64,000 bases of DNA from an uncultured Lachnospiraceae bacterium (GTDB lineage Bacteria > Bacillota > Clostridia > Lachnospirales > Lachnospiraceae), in the NCBI GenBank assembly GCA_946403625.1, contig CAMJAP010000002.1, positions 1-64,000 of the forward strand, given 5' to 3'. Below are positions 1 through 11,182 of this stretch, one piece after another. How positions within the stretch are numbered: the first letter of the stretch is position 1; every line of letters begins with the position of its first letter. The notes below the pieces were generated by a model, which was not told the DNA's origin, made no database searches, and saw only the letters and a program-made list of their open reading frames with translations. The position numbers were made by a program, and so were the translations under genes.

Positions 1-50
1 GATGAGCAGAAGGCAGAGATCATAGAGACGGCAAAGGAGTATCTTGAGCT

Positions 51-72
<22 letters not shown>
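1..72 (+). CDS. atpA: ATP synthase F1 alpha subunit, C-terminal end (partial)
   Basis: The first 24 codons read DEQKAEIIETAKEYLELWQ... and stop at TAA. Only the last 23 residues are in the window. The identity rests on position directly upstream of atpG in the conserved alpha-gamma-beta-epsilon order, and on a helical acidic tail typical of alpha subunits. The stop lies 22 bases inside atpG, so the two genes overlap and are probably translationally coupled. The segment also carries the atpG ribosome binding site (AAAGGAG). Confidence 0.75.
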
Positions 73-2365
<2,293 letters not shown>

Positions 2366-2385
2366 GGACGGAGATATAAGCGGGA

Positions 2386-2799
2386 TTGAATACCTTTCAT
2401 CTGAAAATCTATGAATCGGACAGTGCCTTCTATGAGGGCGAGGCGGAGATCGTGGTGATCCCTGTGGAAGATGGGGAATACGGTGTGATGGCCGGTCACG
2501 AAAACGCCGTGGTCGCTGTTATGCCGGGGATCATGCATTATCGGCCGGTCGGCGGGGAGATGCAGTATGCCTCGGTCGGCAACGGTATGCTCCGGGTGGA
2601 AAAGAACGATGTGCTGGTGCTGGTGGAAACCGCGGAGCGGCCGGAAGAGATCGACGAAGCGCGGGCGCGGGCAGCGGAAGAAGAGGCCAGAGAACTGATG
2701 CTGCAGAAGAAGAGTTATCAGGAATACCGCGTTGCGGAGATGCAGCTGGAGAGGGAACTGGCCAGACTGAAGCTGATGAAGTACCGGGACAAAATATAG
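2386..2799 (+). CDS. atpC: ATP synthase F1 epsilon subunit
   Basis: This subunit couples the rotor to the c-ring and inhibits ATP hydrolysis. It has the N-terminal beta-sandwich (FHLKIYESDSAFYEGEAEIVVIPVEDGEYGVMAGHENAV, residues 3-45) and the C-terminal helical hairpin (about 85-137). The start is TTG, 20 bases after the atpD stop, with GGGACGGAGA upstream. It is the last gene of the atp operon; a new promoter begins at its stop codon. Confidence 0.96.
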   Translation: MNTFHLKIYESDSAFYEGEAEIVVIPVEDGEYGVMAGHENAVVAVMPGIMHYRPVGGEMQYASVGNGMLRVEKNDVLVLVETAERPEEIDEARARAAEEEARELMLQKKSYQEYRVAEMQLERELARLKLMKYRDKI

Positions 2800-2825
2800 A
2801 CAAATACGGGAGATTATGGTAGAAT
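2797..2825 (+). promoter_or_regulatory. SigA-type promoter for the 71-residue gene
   Basis: TAGACA, a 17-base spacer and TAGAAT lie about 34 bases before the next ATG. The -35 overlaps the atpC stop. TAGAAT is a recurrent -10 in this window. Confidence 0.5.
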
Positions 2826-2858
2826 TTTCCTACACACAGAAATTCGGAGGGCGTTCTT

Positions 2859-3074
2859 ATGGCAGATCTGGACAGACAGGCAGCAGAGCTGGAAACATTG
2901 ATGCATTCCTTATCTTTTGCAGATGAGGGAGCAGGTGTGGTACAGACAGCGAATACGACCATGCGTCAGAAGGATATCGATTTTCTCGTAGCAATCCTGC
3001 AGGAATTACAGGAATATCGCGAGATCGGAACTGTTGAAGAATGCCGTGCATATAAAGAAAAGGCACTTGGCTGA
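2859..3074 (+). CDS. Small hypothetical cytoplasmic protein
   Basis: I do not recognise this 71-residue product. It starts at ATG with CGGAGGG seven bases upstream, has no signal peptide or membrane segment, and is mostly charged helix (QKDIDFLVAILQELQEYREIG). It has its own promoter, so it need not belong to the ATP synthase operon. The good ribosome site and normal codon use favour a real gene. Confidence 0.65.
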   Translation: MADLDRQAAELETLMHSLSFADEGAGVVQTANTTMRQKDIDFLVAILQELQEYREIGTVEECRAYKEKALG

Positions 3075-3127
3075 TCTTCTGTTTTCGGGAGATCTGCAGG
3101 AATGATGTAAGTGAGCAGGACTTGAAT

Positions 3128-3157
3128 GGGCAGGGGCGTTATGTTTCCTGTCCTTTA
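3128..3157 (+). terminator. Probable weak terminator after the small gene
   Basis: GGGCAGG pairs with CCTGTCC (one G-U pair) across a 12-base loop and is followed by TTTATTA. It lies 50 bases after the preceding stop. Confidence 0.4.
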
Positions 3158-3180
3158 TTATGCAAAACCAAAATCATCTT

Positions 3181-3225
3181 GCCTTCCCACCTTTTGGGGG
3201 AGGTGCCCGAAGGGCGGATGAGGGG
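3181..3225 (+). repeat. Intergenic repeat, copy 1 (supplies a ribosome binding site)
   Basis: The copy consists of an inverted CCTTCCCACC/GGGGGAGG pair followed by GGTGCCCGAAGGGCGGATGAGGGG. The last bases GAGGGG sit 11 bases before the flippase ATG and are its only good Shine-Dalgarno. A shortened second copy lies before feoAB at 4886-4920. Related GCCCGAAGGGCGGATGAGGG repeats are, from general knowledge, scattered in many Clostridia genomes. Confidence 0.6.
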
Positions 3226-3236
3226 ACAAAGTATAT

Positions 3237-4874
3237 ATGTCAGCACAGTTGAAGAAATCTCTGGTGGTTCAGGGGAGTATATTGGCGATCGCGGGGCTGA
3301 TCACAAAAGTGATCGGTTTTATTTATCGTATCCCGATGGCCAATATCATGGGCAACACCGGAAACGGTCTGTATTCGGTGGCTTTCGGTATCTATAATAT
3401 CGCGCTGACACTTTCCTCTTACAGTATGCCGCTGGCCGTCTCCAAACTGATGAGTGCGAGACTGGCAAAAGGGCAGTATAAGAATGCGTATCGTTTGTTC
3501 CGCTGTGCACTGATCTTTGCGATCATCACGGGAACGATCGCTTGTGCGGCACTGTTTTTCGGAGCAGAGGCTTTTGCAAAGATGTACCAAAAGCAGGGGC
3601 TGGAATCGCCGCTGCGTGTGCTGGCGCCGACGGTCTTTGTTGTTGCGCTGTTGGGAACCTGCCGCGGCTTTTTCCAGGGACACCGGAATATGGTTCCCAC
3701 CGCAGTTTCGCAGGTGATCGAGCAGATCGTCAATGCGATCGTGAGTGTGGTGGCGGCATCGGCTTTTGTGCGCATTGCCGCCGAGCAAATGAGTGTAAGC
3801 GATCCGGGGCTGGCAGAGACCGCAGAGGCATCGGCGGCGGCAACCGGCGGAACGCTGGGGACCTTTGCCGGAGCATTCACGGCACTTCTTATGTTTGTGA
3901 TCATTTCCCTGAGAAGACAGAAAGCACGAAAGATCGAGTTGAGCGGTGATGATCTGGCGGATGAAGATTATGCGCTGATCACCAGGGCGATACTGTTAAC
4001 AGTATTCCCCGTGATCCTGAGCCAGACCATCTATCAGATCGGTTATACACTGGATGATCTGATCTTCGGTAATCTCATGGTAGCAAAGGGTTATGAAGAG
4101 GTGGCGGTCACCAGTATGCAGGGTGTGTTCAATACCCAGTACAATCAGATGGTGAACCTGCCGGTGGCGATCGCGACGGCGATGGCTTCGGCGACACTGC
4201 CCAGTATCGTGGCTTCCTTTGCAAGAGGCGAGATCGACCGCGTGAAGGAAAAGATCTCGTCGGTTTTGAAAGTAAATATGCTGATCGCCATTCCGGCAGC
4301 AGCAGGGCTGGCGGCATTGGCAGAGCCGGTCATGGGTGTGCTGTTCCCGCGCCTGGGTGATTATATGCCGATGGCGGTGATGCTGCTTCGTACCGGATCC
4401 ATCGCCGTTGTTTTCTATGCACTGTCCACACTGACCACTTCGATCCTGCAGGGCAGCGACCGTATGCGGCAGCCGGTGATCCATTCGGCAGTATCCCTGG
4501 CAATCCATGTGGTGCTGGTTGCAGCGTTAACGAAGTATACGGATCTGGGTGTGTACGGCCTGACCATCGGTAATGTCACCTTCCCGCTGCTCGTATGTAC
4601 ATTGAATTGCCGCAGCGTGATCAAGCGCGTGGGTTATCGATTTGAATGGAAAAATACCTTTATCAAGCCGGCTGTGGCAGCGATCGTTATGGGCGGTGCG
4701 GCATTTGGTATTTATTCGGCATTGGAAGAAGTGATCGGCATGCCGGCTGCTATGCTGGTGGCGATGATTGCGGCAATATCGATCTATGCCGGTATGCTGC
4801 TGGTATTGAAGGCGGTAACCCGCAGTGAGCTGAAGGCAATGCCGTTGATCGGGCGGTTCTTCCGCAAAAAATGA
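3237..4874 (+). CDS. SpoVB/MurJ-type polysaccharide or lipid II flippase (MOP superfamily)
   Basis: This is a 545-residue integral membrane protein with about 14 hydrophobic segments. It belongs to the oligosaccharide flippase/MATE-like superfamily that includes B. subtilis SpoVB and MurJ (YtgP). The N-terminus (SLVVQGSILAIAGLITKVIGFIYRIPMANIMG) is the family signature: a basic amphipathic start followed by TM1. The expected role is flipping undecaprenyl-linked cell-wall or polysaccharide precursors across the membrane. An exported substrate other than lipid II cannot be excluded. The ribosome site comes from the repeat just upstream. Confidence 0.85.
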   Translation: MSAQLKKSLVVQGSILAIAGLITKVIGFIYRIPMANIMGNTGNGLYSVAFGIYNIALTLSSYSMPLAVSKLMSARLAKGQYKNAYRLFRCALIFAIITGTIACAALFFGAEAFAKMYQKQGLESPLRVLAPTVFVVALLGTCRGFFQGHRNMVPTAVSQVIEQIVNAIVSVVAASAFVRIAAEQMSVSDPGLAETAEASAAATGGTLGTFAGAFTALLMFVIISLRRQKARKIELSGDDLADEDYALITRAILLTVFPVILSQTIYQIGYTLDDLIFGNLMVAKGYEEVAVTSMQGVFNTQYNQMVNLPVAIATAMASATLPSIVASFARGEIDRVKEKISSVLKVNMLIAIPAAAGLAALAEPVMGVLFPRLGDYMPMAVMLLRTGSIAVVFYALSTLTTSILQGSDRMRQPVIHSAVSLAIHVVLVAALTKYTDLGVYGLTIGNVTFPLLVCTLNCRSVIKRVGYRFEWKNTFIKPAVAAIVMGGAAFGIYSALEEVIGMPAAMLVAMIAAISIYAGMLLVLKAVTRSELKAMPLIGRFFRKK

Positions 4875-4885
4875 TTTTTCTTCCG

Positions 4886-4920
4886 GCCTTTCTCCTTCGG
4901 GGGGAAGGGCGGATGAGGGG
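4886..4920 (+). repeat. Intergenic repeat, copy 2 (shortened; supplies the feoAB ribosome site)
   Basis: CCTTTCTCCTTCGGGGGGAAGGGCGGATGAGGGG matches copy 1 at 3181-3225 but lacks the middle GTGCCC part. GAGGGG ends 10 bases before the preferred feoAB start at 4931. Confidence 0.55.
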
Positions 4921-4930
4921 TATCAAAAGA

Positions 4931-7264
4931 ATGAGACTTAGCGATTTAAAAAAAGGCGAAAAAGCAAAGATCACAAATGTTGGCGGAGAGGGCGCTCTCA
5001 GGCAGCATTTTTTAGATATGGGACTGATCCCGGGGGCGGATGTGGAACTGGTGAAGTTTGCGCCGATGGGAGATCCCGTAGAGTTTCGTGTATACGGCTA
5101 TGAGTTGACCCTGCGTCTGGCGGATGCGGAGCAGATCGATGTCGAAGAAATCAAGGCATCGGAAGAAGAGAATGCACCGAAGAAGAGCCGCGTTCGTAAA
5201 GCGGAGCATCCGGGACTGGGTGAGGAAGGCCGCTATCACGAAAAAGAAACGGAAAATCCTCTGCCGGAAGGAACGCAGCTGACCTTTGCGTTGGTCGGCA
5301 ATCAGAACAGCGGTAAGACCACCCTGTTTAACCAGCTGACCGGATCGAACCAGCATGTGGGTAATTTCCCGGGGGTTACGGTAGACCGTAAGGATGGTGA
5401 GATCCGCGGGCAGAAAGGAACACTCATCACCGATCTGCCGGGAATCTATTCCATGTCCCCCTATACCAGTGAGGAGATCGTTTCCAGAGATTTTGTTCTG
5501 AAGGAAAAGCCCAAGGCGATCGTAAACATCGTGGATGTGACCAGCATCGGGCGCAATCTGTATCTGACCATGCAGCTGTTGGAAATGGGATTGCCGATGG
5601 TTGTGGCGCTCAACATGATGGATGAGATGATCGGCAACGGCGGCTATGTGGATATCAACGCAATGGAAGCGATGCTGGGGGTGCCGGTGGTGCCCATCTC
5701 GGCAGCCAAGAACGAAGGCGTGGACGAATTGGTACATCATGCACTTCACGTGGCAAAGTATCAGGAGACGCCGCAGGTGCAGGATTTCTGTGACAGCACC
5801 GATCACGGCGGCGCCGTACACCGTTGCATTCACGCAGTGATGCATCTGATCGAAGACCATGCGGTAAATGCCGGGATTCCCGTGCGTTTTGCGGCAGCCA
5901 AGCTGATCGAGGGAGACAACCTGCTTTTGGAACAGCTGTCACTGGAACAGAACGAAAAAGAGATGCTGGAGCACATCGTGCTGCAGATGGAAAAAGAACG
6001 TGGTATGGATCACAGCGCTGCTATGGCGGAGATGCGCTATGCCTATATCAACAAGGTGTGCGAGCGCTGTGTGGAAAAGCCGGCGGAAAGCAAGGAACAC
6101 ATCCGCAGCCGTAAGCTGGATAAGGTGCTGACCGGAAAGTATACGGCGATCCCGGTGTTTGTACTGGTAATGGCAGCCGTGTTCTTCCTGACTTTCGGAT
6201 TGATCGGACCGTTTTTGCAGGACCTGCTGGCAGCGGGGATCGGCAAACTGGGGGAACTGGCGGATGGCATGATGGAGACGGCGCAGGTCAACAGTGCCGT
6301 GCGCAGTCTGGTGATCGACGGTATCTTTGAAGGCGTCGGCAGTGTCGTGAGTTTTATGCCGGTGATCGTGACGATGTTCTTCTTTTTATCCATTCTGGAA
6401 GACAGCGGTTATATCGCGAGAGTGGCTTTTGTGATGGATAAACTGCTGCGAAAGATCGGTCTGTCCGGACGAAGCATTGTCCCGATGCTGATCGGCTTTG
6501 GCTGTACGGTGCCGGCGGTTATGTCCACACGAACCCTGCCTTCGGCGAGAGACCGTAAGATGACGATACTCCTGACACCGTTTATGTCTTGTACGGCAAA
6601 ACTGCCGGTCTACGGATTTTTTGTAAGTGCCTTTTTTCCGGAGTACAGCTGGATGATCATTACCGGGCTGTATCTGCTGGGGATCGTGACGGGCATCATC
6701 GTATCGCTGCTCTTCAAAAAGACCCTGTTCAAGGGAGAGGCGGTTCCGTTTGTGATGGAGTTGCCCAACTATCGTATGCCGGGGGCAAAGAATGTGTTGC
6801 AGCTTCTGTGGGAGAAGGCCAAGGATTTCCTGCAGCGTGCCTTTTCCGTGATCCTGATCGCGACCATCGTGGTCTGGTTTTTAAAGAGTTTTGATCTGCG
6901 TTTCGAAATGGTAACTGACGCGCACGAGAGCATCCTGGCAATGATCGCCGGCCTGTTCGTACCGCTGATGCAGCCGCTGGGAATGGGGGATTGGCGCATT
7001 ATCACTGCGCTGGTGAGCGGATTTATGGCAAAAGAGAGCATGGTCTCTACGATGGAAGTGCTCTTTGCGCCGGATGGCGTGGCAGGTGCGATCCCGAACG
7101 CGACTGCGGCGGCGATGCTGGTATTCTCGCTGCTCTATACGCCCTGTGTGGCAGCAGTGGCATCCATCCGTCGGGAACTCAGCACCAAGTGGGCGGTCTG
7201 CATTGTTTTGTGGCAGTGCGGTATCGCCTGGATCGTGGCGTTTCTGGTACGCTTGCTGTTTTAG
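4931..7264 (+). CDS. feoB: Ferrous iron transporter, FeoA-FeoB fusion
   Basis: This imports Fe2+ across the cytoplasmic membrane. Residues 1-75 form a FeoA SH3-like domain (MRLSDLKKGEKAKITNVGG). A short charged linker leads to the GTPase domain with G1 GNQNSGKTT near 120, then DLPG (G3). The C-terminal half holds the Gate/core membrane segments, including GFGCTVPAVMSTRTL. The ORF track begins at 4871, but the FeoA domain starts at ATG 4931 with GAGGGG upstream, giving 777 residues. GNQN in place of the more usual GNPN is seen in other clostridial FeoB proteins. The fusion removes the need for a separate feoA. Confidence 0.95.
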   Translation: MRLSDLKKGEKAKITNVGGEGALRQHFLDMGLIPGADVELVKFAPMGDPVEFRVYGYELTLRLADAEQIDVEEIKASEEENAPKKSRVRKAEHPGLGEEGRYHEKETENPLPEGTQLTFALVGNQNSGKTTLFNQLTGSNQHVGNFPGVTVDRKDGEIRGQKGTLITDLPGIYSMSPYTSEEIVSRDFVLKEKPKAIVNIVDVTSIGRNLYLTMQLLEMGLPMVVALNMMDEMIGNGGYVDINAMEAMLGVPVVPISAAKNEGVDELVHHALHVAKYQETPQVQDFCDSTDHGGAVHRCIHAVMHLIEDHAVNAGIPVRFAAAKLIEGDNLLLEQLSLEQNEKEMLEHIVLQMEKERGMDHSAAMAEMRYAYINKVCERCVEKPAESKEHIRSRKLDKVLTGKYTAIPVFVLVMAAVFFLTFGLIGPFLQDLLAAGIGKLGELADGMMETAQVNSAVRSLVIDGIFEGVGSVVSFMPVIVTMFFFLSILEDSGYIARVAFVMDKLLRKIGLSGRSIVPMLIGFGCTVPAVMSTRTLPSARDRKMTILLTPFMSCTAKLPVYGFFVSAFFPEYSWMIITGLYLLGIVTGIIVSLLFKKTLFKGEAVPFVMELPNYRMPGAKNVLQLLWEKAKDFLQRAFSVILIATIVVWFLKSFDLRFEMVTDAHESILAMIAGLFVPLMQPLGMGDWRIITALVSGFMAKESMVSTMEVLFAPDGVAGAIPNATAAAMLVFSLLYTPCVAAVASIRRELSTKWAVCIVLWQCGIAWIVAFLVRLLF

Positions 7265-7294
7265 CATCGGGATCGTTCAGCACTATAGGACTTG

Positions 7295-7323
7295 TTGAAA
7301 ATCGGCATCAGATGATATATAAT
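7295..7323 (+). promoter_or_regulatory. Strong SigA promoter for the 76-residue membrane protein
   Basis: TTGAAA, 17 bases, TATAAT lies 50 bases before the ATG at 7373 and starts 31 bases after feoAB. It is close to consensus. Confidence 0.7.
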
Positions 7324-7372
7324 CTAAGCGTTCGGCTTTTGGAAGAATATCTTTTAAGGAGGCTTTATTCGA

Positions 7373-7603
7373 ATGAGATCGGTAATTATTCTTATTGGAA
7401 TCGTGTTTGTGATCGGCTGGGCAGGCTGGATCGTTGTCAATCCGGATGGATACCGCACATATCTGCAGAATCATCCGGAGATGGACAAGACCGGGGCCTG
7501 GAGTGATGCATCGGATGCCAAACTTCGGATCACCGGAGTTCTGATCATTATTGTGATGCTTGCCTGCGCATTTATTAAACTGAAATTGGCCGGCGTGATC
7601 TGA
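7373..7603 (+). CDS. Small two-TM membrane protein
   Basis: This 76-residue protein has hydrophobic segments at about 3-21 and 53-73. The loop between them (NPDGYRTYLQNHPEMDKTGAWSDASDAKLRITG) is polar. AAGGAGG precedes the ATG by ten bases. I do not recognise the family with confidence. It is monocistronic: its own near-consensus promoter lies upstream and a terminator follows at 7623. That terminator resembles those in the adjacent island, so the gene may mark the island's left edge. Confidence 0.7.
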   Translation: MRSVIILIGIVFVIGWAGWIVVNPDGYRTYLQNHPEMDKTGAWSDASDAKLRITGVLIIIVMLACAFIKLKLAGVI

Positions 7604-7622
7604 TCAGATATTGTTTTTTGGG

Positions 7623-7659
7623 GTGTCAACGGGGATGGTTCTCCTTGGCACTTTTTTTC
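7623..7659 (+). terminator. Rho-independent terminator, island type
   Basis: GTGTCAA pairs with TTGGCAC around CGGGGATGGTTCTCC, followed by seven T. The GTCAACGGG...TTGGCA core resembles the terminator at 15887-15931, and more loosely the one at 14484. Confidence 0.75.
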
Positions 7660-7693
7660 TGCCATCCACCCGGAGTTCCTATGCTACTCAGGA

Positions 7694-7747
7694 TAGCAAT
7701 TATGACAAAACGGATTGCTGGAAGAAATTATCATGTTATTGTAAAAT
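7694..7747 (+). promoter_or_regulatory. Island promoter A (conserved upstream box, -35, -10)
   Basis: A 31-base block starts TAGCAA and ends in the -35 TGGAAG (7719-7724), followed by a 17-base spacer and TAAAAT (7742-7747). The block aligns without gaps to copies at 13442 and 14535 (about 25/31 identical to the latter). It drives the five-gene paralog operon. Confidence 0.65.
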
Positions 7748-7814
7748 AAGAATGTGGGAATCCGTTTGTAAGAAGACAAACGAGAAGGACTTGCAGACAG
7801 GGGGATCGGGTTTG

Positions 7815-8756
7815 ATGGAAGGGCAGATTCGAAATATCCGTTTTTCACAATGTGACAGCCGGCAGGTGACGGAGGTACTGGATCGCGCATTGGATACCCG
7901 GGATAAATATTTGTTTACGACGAGATTTCGGGGGTGTCGGATCGGTTATCTCAAAGGCGAAGAGTATAAACGAATGAATCGCGGTGGAAATACGAGCCTG
8001 TGGTCACGACTGAAAGATACATTGCGGTCAGGATATTTTTGGATACCGATGCTACTTTCCGTTATGTTCGGGCTTGGCTGCATCGCATTTTATTACAAGA
8101 AGATCGGTGAGCCGCTTTTTTCATTTTGGCCGTGTTTTGATATATTTATTGTCCTAATCTGTATTTGTATTTTCCCGGGACTTTTCGGAGCTGTTGAAGT
8201 ACCGGCCTATTGGGGAAAAAAGAAGGATATGGTACTCTGGGAAAATCGAAAGGATCATAGACATCATTTGCTGACAACACCGGTATTTTTCAGATTTTGC
8301 AAAGAACCGCTGATATCCTCGAAGGCAACTTTCAATTCGCAAACGAAGCTTCTCAGCGACCTGTATCTGGAAGCAGCAAGGGATCTTTCATGGTTGCGGT
8401 GTTTATGTCTGATCTCAGAAAAGATCAAGCCGATGGTGGAATCATACGGTGAGGAGAATATCGAGATTGAGATCCTGGCGGATGACGGATGCAATGAGGA
8501 GGATCGTAACGGTAATTATACGATCGTACTTAAGGGATGCGACCGGGAAGATGCGGATACCGTAATTCCGATGGATGCGCAGGCAGAGGAACGGTCTTTT
8601 GAGTTGCCCTTTGTGATTGGAGAGAAGATCGTAAATAAATATCATAGTTTCGGTATTTTGGATTTTTCAATCCTTGACCGGCAGGGCGAAAAGGTCATGA
8701 AAAGCGAGATCCTGCGTGATACGGGAACAAGCGGTAACGAAGGCACAGAAGAATAA
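7815..8756 (+). CDS. Island membrane protein, paralog 1 of 6
   Basis: This is a 313-residue member of a family I do not recognise. Its parts are: a conserved N-terminal ~50 residues (FSQCDSRQVTEVLDRALDTRDKYLF...GC); two TM segments at about 72-92 and 108-128; the motif DMVLWENRKDH near 140; a helix ARDLSWLRCLCLISEKI near 188; and a C-terminal block DTVIPMDAQAEERSFELPF. The N- and C-terminal parts are probably cytoplasmic. The ORF track begins at 7611, but that runs through a terminator and promoter A, so ATG 7815 is the start. It is first in an operon with paralogs 2-5. Confidence 0.75.
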   Translation: MEGQIRNIRFSQCDSRQVTEVLDRALDTRDKYLFTTRFRGCRIGYLKGEEYKRMNRGGNTSLWSRLKDTLRSGYFWIPMLLSVMFGLGCIAFYYKKIGEPLFSFWPCFDIFIVLICICIFPGLFGAVEVPAYWGKKKDMVLWENRKDHRHHLLTTPVFFRFCKEPLISSKATFNSQTKLLSDLYLEAARDLSWLRCLCLISEKIKPMVESYGEENIEIEILADDGCNEEDRNGNYTIVLKGCDREDADTVIPMDAQAEERSFELPFVIGEKIVNKYHSFGILDFSILDRQGEKVMKSEILRDTGTSGNEGTEE

Positions 8757-8760
8757 ATAG

Positions 8761-10152
8761 ATGATGAATGAAGAGAAGAATAAAATCGAATACTCCCGAT
8801 ATGACAGTCAGACCGTAACCGAGGCTCTGGATTATGTTCTGGATACCCGGGATGAATTTCTTTTTGCCACTATGCTGAAAGGATGTAAATGGGGATTTGA
8901 TCGCGGGGAAGACAGCCATATAGAGAATACAAAAGGGGCTTTGAATCTGAAGTGGAATGGTCTGCTGCAAGATCCGCAGTATACGATTGAAGAGAACGGG
9001 AACAACCATAAGGGCGCGGGAGATAAGAACAGGAATAAGTTTCTTCAAAAGGTCACCTGGCAGGCCGTGCTGTGTTTGATCTTGTGGTACTGGTCGGTCC
9101 GGTTCTATTGCACTTATACGGAAATCTCTATTTTTGAAGCGCAGTTCCGTGGTTTGATCCTGTTTGAGGCAGTTGTTTTTTTGGCGATGATTGCGATTGT
9201 ATATTTTTCCAAGTTGAAAAAACACAGTCAGCCGGTATTTGATGGGAAAAACAGGGATATGTTGATCTGGCATAAGAAAGAAAGCGGGATCAAAGGGGGA
9301 TTGCGCAGGCTCTTGAATAGGATCGGGAGAAAGAGTACATGGCATGCGATCCTCTGTATCGTTCCGTTGTGGCTGTTGATCATCGGTTTTAAGATGGGAG
9401 TATGGGCGTTTGAATCCTGGAGAGTTTTTGTTTATCTGGTTAAAAATATTTTTCATAACTTCCTGTACTCGTTGCCTGCTTTGATCAGCTGTTTTGTTTT
9501 TTACAAGAGTTTTTTCGGAAACTATCGTTTTTCCATTCAGGATATAACCGGGCAGGATATGGTGCTTTGGGAGGACCGGGCAGATCATAAACGGCATGTA
9601 TGGACGAAACCGTTATTCTTCGGATGCTTTACCAGAGCGAAAATGTTTGACAATATGCAAAAGAAGAATGCGGGTGTGAAGCATATTTCGGGACGCCTGC
9701 TGGAACTTGCCTGTGATCTTTCCGCAAGTCGTTATTTCAGCTTGCTTTCGGAAGAGATCCGGAAATTTACGGAAGAATATCGTGAAGGAAATATGGAGAT
9801 TGAAATCACCGCAGGAGAGGGATGCAATGACATCGATGGCGGTGGCGAATATACGATCCGGATCACGGGGGAGAAGGGAATGGATCCGGACTCGATCGTT
9901 CCCGTGGAAAGCGAAAAGAATACACGATCTTTTACGCTGCCCTACAAGATCGGAAAAAAAGTGGTGCAGGATTTTCGGCGGTATGGAGTATTACGTCTGA
10001 ACGATATGGATGATCAGGTTCGTAAGGCAGGAGAATACTTCAGGTTTCATAAGTCAGAGATGAAGAAAAATCTGAGAAGTTACGGAACAAAGGAAACAGC
10101 CGAAATTTTTCGCAGGCTGGACAGAATGGATATTTTTACAGATACGGAATAG
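8761..10152 (+). CDS. Island membrane protein, paralog 2 of 6 (long form)
   Basis: This has 463 residues and the same N-terminal block (YSRYDSQTVTEALDYVLDTRDEFLFATMLKGC). It carries two TM hairpins rather than one (about 100-145 and 195-255). Each hairpin is followed by a DM(L/V)(I/L)W motif, DMLIWHKK after the first and DMVLWEDRADH after the second, which suggests internal duplication of a hairpin-plus-motif module. The C-terminal half carries LACDLSASRYFSLLSEEIRKF and DSIVPVESEKNTRSFTLPY. It starts four bases after paralog 1 with only a weak ribosome site, so translational coupling is likely. Function is unknown. Confidence 0.75.
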   Translation: MMNEEKNKIEYSRYDSQTVTEALDYVLDTRDEFLFATMLKGCKWGFDRGEDSHIENTKGALNLKWNGLLQDPQYTIEENGNNHKGAGDKNRNKFLQKVTWQAVLCLILWYWSVRFYCTYTEISIFEAQFRGLILFEAVVFLAMIAIVYFSKLKKHSQPVFDGKNRDMLIWHKKESGIKGGLRRLLNRIGRKSTWHAILCIVPLWLLIIGFKMGVWAFESWRVFVYLVKNIFHNFLYSLPALISCFVFYKSFFGNYRFSIQDITGQDMVLWEDRADHKRHVWTKPLFFGCFTRAKMFDNMQKKNAGVKHISGRLLELACDLSASRYFSLLSEEIRKFTEEYREGNMEIEITAGEGCNDIDGGGEYTIRITGEKGMDPDSIVPVESEKNTRSFTLPYKIGKKVVQDFRRYGVLRLNDMDDQVRKAGEYFRFHKSEMKKNLRSYGTKETAEIFRRLDRMDIFTDTE

Positions 10153-10165
10153 AAAGAAATAAAAA

Positions 10166-11140
10166 ATGAAAGAGATCATTTATTCAAAACTGGATAGTGA
10201 AAAAACGACACTTGCAATGGATAATCTTCTGGATTTCCGGGATGAATATTTGTTTGCAACTCTTTTTGAGGGATGCAGAAAAGGGTATGTTGCAGGAGCG
10301 GAATACCAAAAGAGAAAACTGCGCAAGAAGCCGATCCTGAATGCAGTGTTGTGGATCTTCGCAGTTTGGGGCATAGTCTTTGGGCTGGAAATTAAGATGG
10401 ATCTGATGGAGCCGCAGCAAGCCATACACGATGCGGTGTGGATTGCCGGTATCTGTGCGATCCTTTACTGGATTTTTTTGAGCGCACGATCGATCCGCTT
10501 TTTGGGGAGAAGCTGGTATGCGCATCCCCACGGAATTTATAATCATGATCTGATCCCGGAAGAACGATTGGATCATCGTTATCATCTTATGATCAAGCCG
10601 GTATTTTGCGGCGCCTCAGTGATCCGGGCAAAGCGGCGGGTAAGGAAGGCGCGGAAGGATAAACAAAGGGAAGAGGAGCAACAACTGTCCGGAAAACTGT
10701 ATGAGTGTGCTTATGATCTGTTCGTTGTACGACAACTGATCCGCATCTCGGAAGAGATCCGGCAGTTAGAGGATCGATACGGAATCGATTTTATGGATGT
10801 TCAACTGCTCGTAGATAATAATAAGAGAACCTGGGAATGGGATGAGGTATACAAGATCAAGCTCACGGCAAAGATTCCGGAAGCGGAAGATACGGTAATC
10901 CCGACGGAGAAAGCCGAAGAGACAAAGGTCTTTGATCTGCCGTATGAGGCCGGATTGGCAGTAGAAAAGAAATACGGAAAGAATAAACGGATGGATCTGT
11001 CGGTATTGGACAGCGTATACTATGATGATATCAAGCACAATTTCGGTATGTATAAAAGGGCGATCAAAAACCGGATGCGTACGATGGATAAGGAGAATCG
11101 GCCCAAAGTGACGACGGCGATGGAAAAAGTAATGTTCTGA
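10166..11140 (+). CDS. Island membrane protein, paralog 3 of 6
   Basis: This 324-residue short form opens with IIYSKLDSEKTTLAMDNLLDFRDEYLFATLFEGCRKGY. It has one TM hairpin (about 50-110), a degenerate DLIPEERLDHRYHLMIKPVF motif in place of DMVLWE, and the C-terminal DTVIPTEKAEETKVFDLPY block. After the membrane part it has a basic segment (RAKRRVRKARKDKQREEEQQ) not shared with its neighbours. It follows paralog 2 by 13 bases and is probably in the same transcript. Confidence 0.75.
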   Translation: MKEIIYSKLDSEKTTLAMDNLLDFRDEYLFATLFEGCRKGYVAGAEYQKRKLRKKPILNAVLWIFAVWGIVFGLEIKMDLMEPQQAIHDAVWIAGICAILYWIFLSARSIRFLGRSWYAHPHGIYNHDLIPEERLDHRYHLMIKPVFCGASVIRAKRRVRKARKDKQREEEQQLSGKLYECAYDLFVVRQLIRISEEIRQLEDRYGIDFMDVQLLVDNNKRTWEWDEVYKIKLTAKIPEAEDTVIPTEKAEETKVFDLPYEAGLAVEKKYGKNKRMDLSVLDSVYYDDIKHNFGMYKRAIKNRMRTMDKENRPKVTTAMEKVMF

Positions 11141-11182
11141 ATCTTTGGGAACCATTAGAAAAGATACAGGGGGGAGAAGCGT

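Noticed and set aside
3122-3397. 91-residue ORF overlapping the flippase start
   Set aside because: It runs through a terminator-like hairpin and the intergenic repeat and is out of frame with the conserved flippase.
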